This document shows positions 8,134 through 11,479 of a DNA stretch of 11,479 nt, piece after piece. The notes below the pieces were generated by a model. That model ran no database searches. It had not been told where the DNA came from and worked only from the letters and a program-made list of their open reading frames with translations. The translations under genes were made by a program, and so were the position numbers. Every line of letters begins with the position of its first letter. The stretch's first letter is position 1. Source of the stretch: Stramenopiles sp. TOSAG23-2 (Eukaryota; Sar); assembly GCA_900128395.1 (NCBI GenBank), contig LT649929.1:1-11479 (forward strand), read 5' to 3'.

Positions 8134-8655
8134 TCATACTCTATGTGAAATATCATCCATAAAACTTCCAGGTCCTTGCATACTACGACAATGGCTATCA
8201 TATCTATTTTCCATTTTTATACAATCTTCTGACTTCTTTTTTCTTCGCATACTTTGACCAATACTTCCGCTATATTCTATTAATAAAGTACTATATTTTG
8301 TAATAAAGTCTTCCTTCAATTGTTTTATATTATTACTATTTAATTTATCATTATCTTTTAAATGGTGTAAACGTTGTTTGAAATGATGTACAAGCTTTTG
8401 CCGCATTCTAGACGCAAAGGAATTAAGTTTTGAATCTGAACTTGATGATGATGAAAGGGATGTAGAAGAAGATGATGGCAATATATATTTATTATTATTA
8501 TTATTATTATTATGATTGTTGTGAAGCAATTTCTTCGTAGTTATAGCTTGATTACTATTTTTCATGTTTTCCGTATTACCATGTACTAAGTACATCAGTA
8601 CAAATAAAATCAGGAGCAGGCATGTTATATTATACTTTTTCAGATTCAATTTCAT
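8134..8655 (-). CDS. Small secreted protein, candidate peptide precursor
   Basis: This is a 173-residue protein with no family I recognise. It starts with a textbook signal peptide: basic N-region (KLNLKK), hydrophobic core CLLLILFVLMYLV (12-24), and likely cleavage near H25-G26/N27. Then come a KK site (41-42), a His/Asn tract (45-55), a Ser-rich tract (61-73), an amphipathic basic stretch (about 82-125) and a pentabasic RRKKK (137-141). The last 32 residues (142-173) hold the only two mature cysteines, C145 and C156. This is the layout of a prepropeptide cut by a proprotein convertase at RRKKK to release a disulfide-looped peptide, but processing is inferred only. The length of the frame and the signal peptide at its very start make a real gene likely. 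It diverges from the P2X-like gene across a 705-bp region and stops at TGA. It could instead be a secreted structural or matrix protein. Confidence 0.68.
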   Translation of the reverse strand: MKLNLKKYNITCLLLILFVLMYLVHGNTENMKNSNQAITTKKLLHNNHNNNNNNNKYILPSSSSTSLSSSSSSDSKLNSFASRMRQKLVHHFKQRLHHLKDNDKLNSNNIKQLKEDFITKYSTLLIEYSGSIGQSMRRKKKSEDCIKMENRYDSHCRSMQGPGSFMDDISHRV

Positions 8656-9166
8656 TTTACTATATACAATTGTTAAAAAATATCGACATAAATTGTTTCA
8701 TTTCTTTGAAACAAAAATTTCGTGTGTTATTGTGTATGTGTAAAGTCTGTCTTGTGTACTTATTTTAACTTTTACTCCCCATTTTTTTGTAGCTCTACTA
8801 CGAAAGGCCTCGTCTCGTCGTGGATTTCCAAGAAAAGAAGTTATAATTAGTCTGAAGGTGTGCTCTGTCTAAATTTGCACCTTAAATTAATACAAATACA
8901 TCTTAATATTTTATTATTGCATACGTGCATATAATTGAAATAATTATAAAAATACGATCTAAGATCCCGTGTGCAAACCATTTTATTAAGGTAATATGTG
9001 CAATCATACAAACAATTTAAATTTGTCAACAACAGCTTTTTTTATACGTTTTACAATTATTATTACGAGTAATCCTGCTAATAGTAAATAGTACTAGTAA
9101 TAAAGTAGAGTTGGACTAATAATAGACGACTATTATAATATAAATAATAATGGTCTCTATTACAAA

Positions 9167-9183
9167 TACATAATATCATATGC
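9167..9183 (+). repeat. 17-bp direct repeat, right copy
   Basis: tacataatatcatatgc is identical to 7790-7806. It lies 178 bp upstream of the P2X-like ATG. See the left copy for the collinear blocks. Confidence 0.8.
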
Positions 9184-9230
9184 TTTTTTCATCATTATGT
9201 TTACCAGGTTTAAACAAAATGGCATTGATA

Positions 9231-9306
9231 AACCAATACATCATTGTTTCAATTTACTAATCCTTCATATACGGCAAATATTGTCATCAATAAATAACCA
9301 ATACAT
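9231..9306 (+). promoter_or_regulatory. Paired AACCAATACAT elements
   Basis: AACCAATACAT is exact at 9231-9241 and 9296-9306, same orientation, 65 bp apart. They end 119 and 54 bp before the P2X-like ATG. Each contains CCAAT, the core bound by NF-Y/HAP factors in other eukaryotes. Function as promoter boxes is inferred from position and repetition. Confidence 0.45.
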
Positions 9307-9360
9307 TCGTTTTTTTGGTGGCATCTATTTGTATATATTCTAAATATATATCATATAATT

Positions 9361-10968
9361 ATGCCGGCTACTGTATATAAAATATTGTCAAAGCTTTTTT
9401 TGCAAGAAGTAATTGTCCCAGTTCAAACTAAAATTTCAGATGCAAGGGTTGTCAGAATATACAATACTGCATTAATAGTGACAACTGCCATGGCTGGGTT
9501 GTTTTTTGTATTTGCATGGAAAAGTTGGGCCGTTGCCACGCCTATTATGACTGGTATTAATATGTGGGTAGATAAATCTATAAGTTCAGATTTTCCAGAT
9601 CCTGTATATTGTAATAATGCGAACTGGGACTATATGTACAGTGCAACGTGGACTTATGACAATGTAAAATGTACCAAACCTCCACTCGATATGGTATTTC
9701 TTAAAGGTTACGGTGTGCCTGGTTCATTTTGGGTATCTAGTTACTTTAGCCATCAATTTTCCGAAAGTAAGCAATGTCATAATGCCGATACAAATAGTAC
9801 TTGTATAGGCGGAGATCTCGGTACTCAAATTGGAGTGCGAAAGAATGAATACGTATCTGGTGTTGAAGAGTATGTGTTATCATCCCAAATATCTTTAAGT
9901 GTACCAAATTATCATGGTGAAAACTACGATGGACGAACAACTAAACAAACCGTGCGAATAATTATAGTAAAACCAGATGGTAGTACCGTAGAAGTTGAAC
10001 ATAAAAAATTGGTGATTCAAAAAACAGTTGGGGAATGGATTGAACTGTTTGGATTAGGTTCTCTAGATAAAACAAGTGAAAACTTAAATGGTTTATATGG
10101 CGTGTCTGGTGATACAGGAGATATACGTTTAAGATTTACTGGGGTTAATCTATATTTAGATATGGAAATTTCGAACCACGATAGTTATTTTGAGATGCCA
10201 GGTGATATATTTATAAAGATTCATCTCTCTGTAGATTTAAATTGGCAAAGAACCATATATCCATCAGTACCAACTAGTTTAGATAAAAGAACCCGTTCTA
10301 CAGATGCATATGGTATGCGTTTTGTCTGGAAGACAAAAGAAACAAATGTGTTAGTATTTAGCGCGGGTCATGCAGCAATTACAGTATTAGATCTCTTCGT
10401 TTTTTTCAATGTGACTGAAGTTATTTGTATTTTGATATTTATGAAATGTTTTGGTGGAGATTCTAAAAAATGGAATCATGCAAGGCGAAAACATATAGAT
10501 AACTTTGTAGACGAAAGTGTTGTTGCAAATATGAGACTGGGAAATCGTTCAAAAACTCAAAGAAGAATGACCATGCCTGTTTCATCATCTAGGAAAGTGG
10601 TACCAAGAAACACAAAAAATGCAGAACTTGATGAAAGAATTGTCCAATTTGTGGAAAAAGTGTTTCCTGTTTTTGATCAAGATAAAGATGGAGCATTAAA
10701 TCCAATAGAAGCTCGAAATATGATTGAAGCGTTTACAAAACATGACGTGTCTGTAAAAATATGTACAGAAATTTTACAAAGCATTGATCAAGATGGAAAT
10801 GCTGCGATTGAACCGGAAGAATTAATTAAATTTGTACAAGGTGGCATACAATTAATATTTGATGAGAAAAAAAAAAAAGTTTATGCAGCTAGAAGCCCTA
10901 CTCATAAAGTAATTATAGAATTTTTTGTTGCAGTTGATCTTCGATTAAAGTATGGTGGTCGGCGATAG
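9361..10968 (+). CDS. P2X-like ATP-gated channel with C-terminal EF-hands
   Basis: This is a 535-residue protein. Topology: short cytosolic N-terminus, TM1 (about 36-58), a 270-residue ectodomain, long TM2 (about 328-364) and a cytosolic tail. The P2X assignment rests on both membrane regions: the TM1 pattern RxxNxALxxxxxxxxxxVFxWK, and RSTDAYGMRF (312-321) followed by VTEVICILIFMKC (351-363), which match the QRTxTKAYGIRF and ATVLCDxIVLYCMKK segments of animal P2X. P2X channels are trimers opened by ATP. The ectodomain has only four Cys (84, 104, 139, 148) and one NST sequon (145), fewer than the ten conserved Cys of vertebrate P2X. I cannot place all the ATP-contact residues; the NFR motif is not evident. 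The YxxxK motif after TM2 is missing. Two EF-hand loops follow, 439-450 (D-D-D-G, E12) and 476-487 (D-D-N, E12), so the tail probably senses calcium. A different two-TM channel family is the alternative. Confidence 0.68.
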   Translation: MPATVYKILSKLFLQEVIVPVQTKISDARVVRIYNTALIVTTAMAGLFFVFAWKSWAVATPIMTGINMWVDKSISSDFPDPVYCNNANWDYMYSATWTYDNVKCTKPPLDMVFLKGYGVPGSFWVSSYFSHQFSESKQCHNADTNSTCIGGDLGTQIGVRKNEYVSGVEEYVLSSQISLSVPNYHGENYDGRTTKQTVRIIIVKPDGSTVEVEHKKLVIQKTVGEWIELFGLGSLDKTSENLNGLYGVSGDTGDIRLRFTGVNLYLDMEISNHDSYFEMPGDIFIKIHLSVDLNWQRTIYPSVPTSLDKRTRSTDAYGMRFVWKTKETNVLVFSAGHAAITVLDLFVFFNVTEVICILIFMKCFGGDSKKWNHARRKHIDNFVDESVVANMRLGNRSKTQRRMTMPVSSSRKVVPRNTKNAELDERIVQFVEKVFPVFDQDKDGALNPIEARNMIEAFTKHDVSVKICTEILQSIDQDGNAAIEPEELIKFVQGGIQLIFDEKKKKVYAARSPTHKVIIEFFVAVDLRLKYGGRR

Positions 10969-11026
10969 TAAATTATAATCTATATCATCAAATATGGGGG
11001 AGTAATGGTAAAATGCATCATAATGT

Positions 11027-11041
11027 TTACGAACTTCGTAA
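11027..11041. repeat. Inverted repeat, 7-bp arms with 1-nt centre
   Basis: ttacgaa - c - ttcgtaa is perfectly symmetric and contains ACTTCGTA, the word seen in the other 3' flanks. It starts 58 bp after the P2X-like stop. The symmetry suits a dimeric DNA-binding protein as well as a hairpin. Confidence 0.75.
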
Positions 11042-11181
11042 ATTTTACTAGAGATATTGGCGTGTGTCATAAAAAATTTTGAGATTTTTTTGTAGAGTGT
11101 TACTTTTAATTTTTGAAAAAAATATAATATATATAATATTAATATACCACACGATTTATGAAAAAATATTAATTACGAACG

Positions 11182-11202
11182 TACTCGTAATATTTACGAG
11201 TA
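11182..11202. repeat. Inverted repeat, 9-bp arms with 3-nt centre
   Basis: tactcgtaa - tat - ttacgagta is perfectly paired. It lies between the ends of the P2X-like gene and the converging right-edge gene, 214 bp and 113 bp from their stops. It may act as a bidirectional 3'-end or termination element; that is inference from position. Confidence 0.75.
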
Positions 11203-11259
11203 TACACACACATGAAAATATTAAAAAAATATTTTTTTTTAAATTTTAATATTTTTATA

Positions 11260-11271
11260 TTTATTTTTATT
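11260..11271 (-). promoter_or_regulatory. Two adjacent AATAAA poly-A signals
   Basis: The minus strand reads AATAAA twice (plus-strand TTTATT at 11260-11265 and 11266-11271), about 45-55 bp after the stop of the right-edge gene. This is a normal place for a polyadenylation signal. Confidence 0.5.
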
Positions 11272-11314
11272 TTTACATTTTTATGCACACACACACACTA
11301 GGTTTTTTTTTCCT

Positions 11315-11479
11315 TTACTTTTTTTGCTTTTTTGAGGAAACTGCGTCTATACTGTCTTTACTTGATCGCTTCTTACTACGAGGCGTATTACTAACATTAC
11401 TATTATTATTATCTTCATCGGCATTTAATCGTTTCAAATCAGCTAATGCATCGTCTTTAAAATCAACATCATCAGATTC
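11315..11479 (-). CDS. C-terminal tail of an unidentified, probably nuclear protein (5'-partial)
   Basis: The frame is open from the right edge to TAA at 11315-11317, giving 54 residues. The tail begins acidic (ESDDVDFKDDALADLKRLNADED), passes an Asn/Ser tract, and ends in two basic clusters, PRSKKRSSK and SSKKQKK, the latter at the extreme C-terminus. This acidic-then-basic layout is typical of nuclear or nucleolar protein tails, and the basic clusters could serve as a bipartite nuclear localisation signal. No domain is visible, so no function can be given. The AAT run encodes Asn, as in neighbouring genes. The converging orientation with the P2X-like gene and the downstream AATAAA pair support it being real. 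Confidence 0.6.
   Translation of the reverse strand, partial: ESDDVDFKDDALADLKRLNADEDNNNSNVSNTPRSKKRSSKDSIDAVSSKKQKK

Larger units (their letters stand above)
8656..9360. promoter_or_regulatory. Divergent intergenic region, secreted protein / P2X-like
   Basis: These 705 bp lie between two divergent ATGs and probably hold both promoters. Visible content: a less AT-rich patch at about 8795-8835 (aggcctcgtctcgtcgtgg), TACGAGTA at 9064-9071 in the near-palindrome attacgagtaat, the right members of the degenerate direct repeats (about 9079-9183), and two AACCAATACAT elements near the P2X-like start. I see no tRNA. The longest internal frame (61 codons, minus strand, 8847-9032) has no coding features. 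Confidence 0.55.
10969..11314. other. Convergent 3' intergenic region, P2X-like / right-edge gene
   Basis: These 346 bp contain no gene that I can see. They hold two CG-containing inverted repeats (11027-11041, 11182-11202), a 12-bp A/T-only inverted repeat (11215-11226 with 11244-11255), a CA/GT run at 11285-11298 and poly-A signals for the right-edge gene. Confidence 0.7.

Noticed and set aside
8847-9032. Minus-strand 61-codon frame in the divergent spacer
   Set aside because: No signal peptide, domain or typical low-complexity coding signature. Length is within chance.
11215-11255. 12-bp inverted repeat made only of A and T
   Set aside because: The perfect pairing is expected often in such low-complexity A/T runs, so I give it no function.
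1-11479. tRNA, rRNA, CRISPR array, viral or plasmid genes
   Set aside because: No TTCGA-type T-loop in a tRNA context, no spaced identical repeats, and no viral or plasmid hallmark genes were found on reading both strands.
1-11479. Alternative genetic code of ciliate type
   Set aside because: TAA, TAG and TGA each end a convincing gene, and none interrupts a conserved domain.

Overview
The window is nuclear DNA of a free-living eukaryotic microbe, most likely an AT-rich protist. Intergenic DNA is very AT-rich, and triplet microsatellites (ATT/AAT, AGT) are common and run into coding sequence as Asn, Ser and Thr tracts. Genes are monocistronic and stand on both strands. The proteins are eukaryotic (TKL-type kinase, RRM/PWI splicing factor, ariadne RBR ubiquitin ligase, P2X-like channel). 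TAA, TAG and TGA are all used as stops, so the code looks standard. All the large genes are open without visible introns, yet one encodes a splicing factor, so the host surely splices elsewhere. The composition resembles dictyostelids and other low-GC protists, but I cannot fix the lineage from this window.

Layout, left to right: (1) 2-430 +, the 3' end of a gene that joins the first part of a protein kinase domain to two leucine-rich repeats; (2) 717-3638 +, a large ATP/PEP-utilising dikinase of rifampicin-phosphotransferase-like architecture, with a likely N-myristoylation signal; (3) 3826-5544, an almost perfect tandem duplication of about 860 bp on the minus strand. It comprises a complete RBM25-like RRM+PWI gene (4718-5767) and, downstream of its stop, a second copy that lacks the N-terminal part; (4) 5768-5893, a 126-bp head-to-head promoter; (5) 5894-7603 +, an ARIH1-type RBR E3 ligase; (6) 8134-8655 -, a small secreted protein that looks like a peptide precursor; (7) 9361-10968 +, a two-transmembrane P2X-like channel with a C-terminal EF-hand pair; (8) 11315-11479 -, the C-terminal tail of a probably nuclear protein that continues past the right edge.

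Orientation alternates so that promoters are shared (RBM25-like/RBR; secreted protein/P2X-like) and 3' ends converge (dikinase/RBM25-like; RBR/secreted; P2X-like/right-edge gene). The three convergent regions are enriched in two related CG-containing words, TACTTCGTA and TACTCGTA, several arranged as perfect short inverted repeats. These are candidates for a 3'-end or termination element. The genes do not form an obvious pathway; each is a separate cellular function. The most unusual items are the P2X-like/EF-hand fusion, the fresh in-frame tandem duplication of a splicing-factor gene, the candidate secreted peptide precursor with degenerate direct repeats around it, and the recurring 3'-flank motif family.
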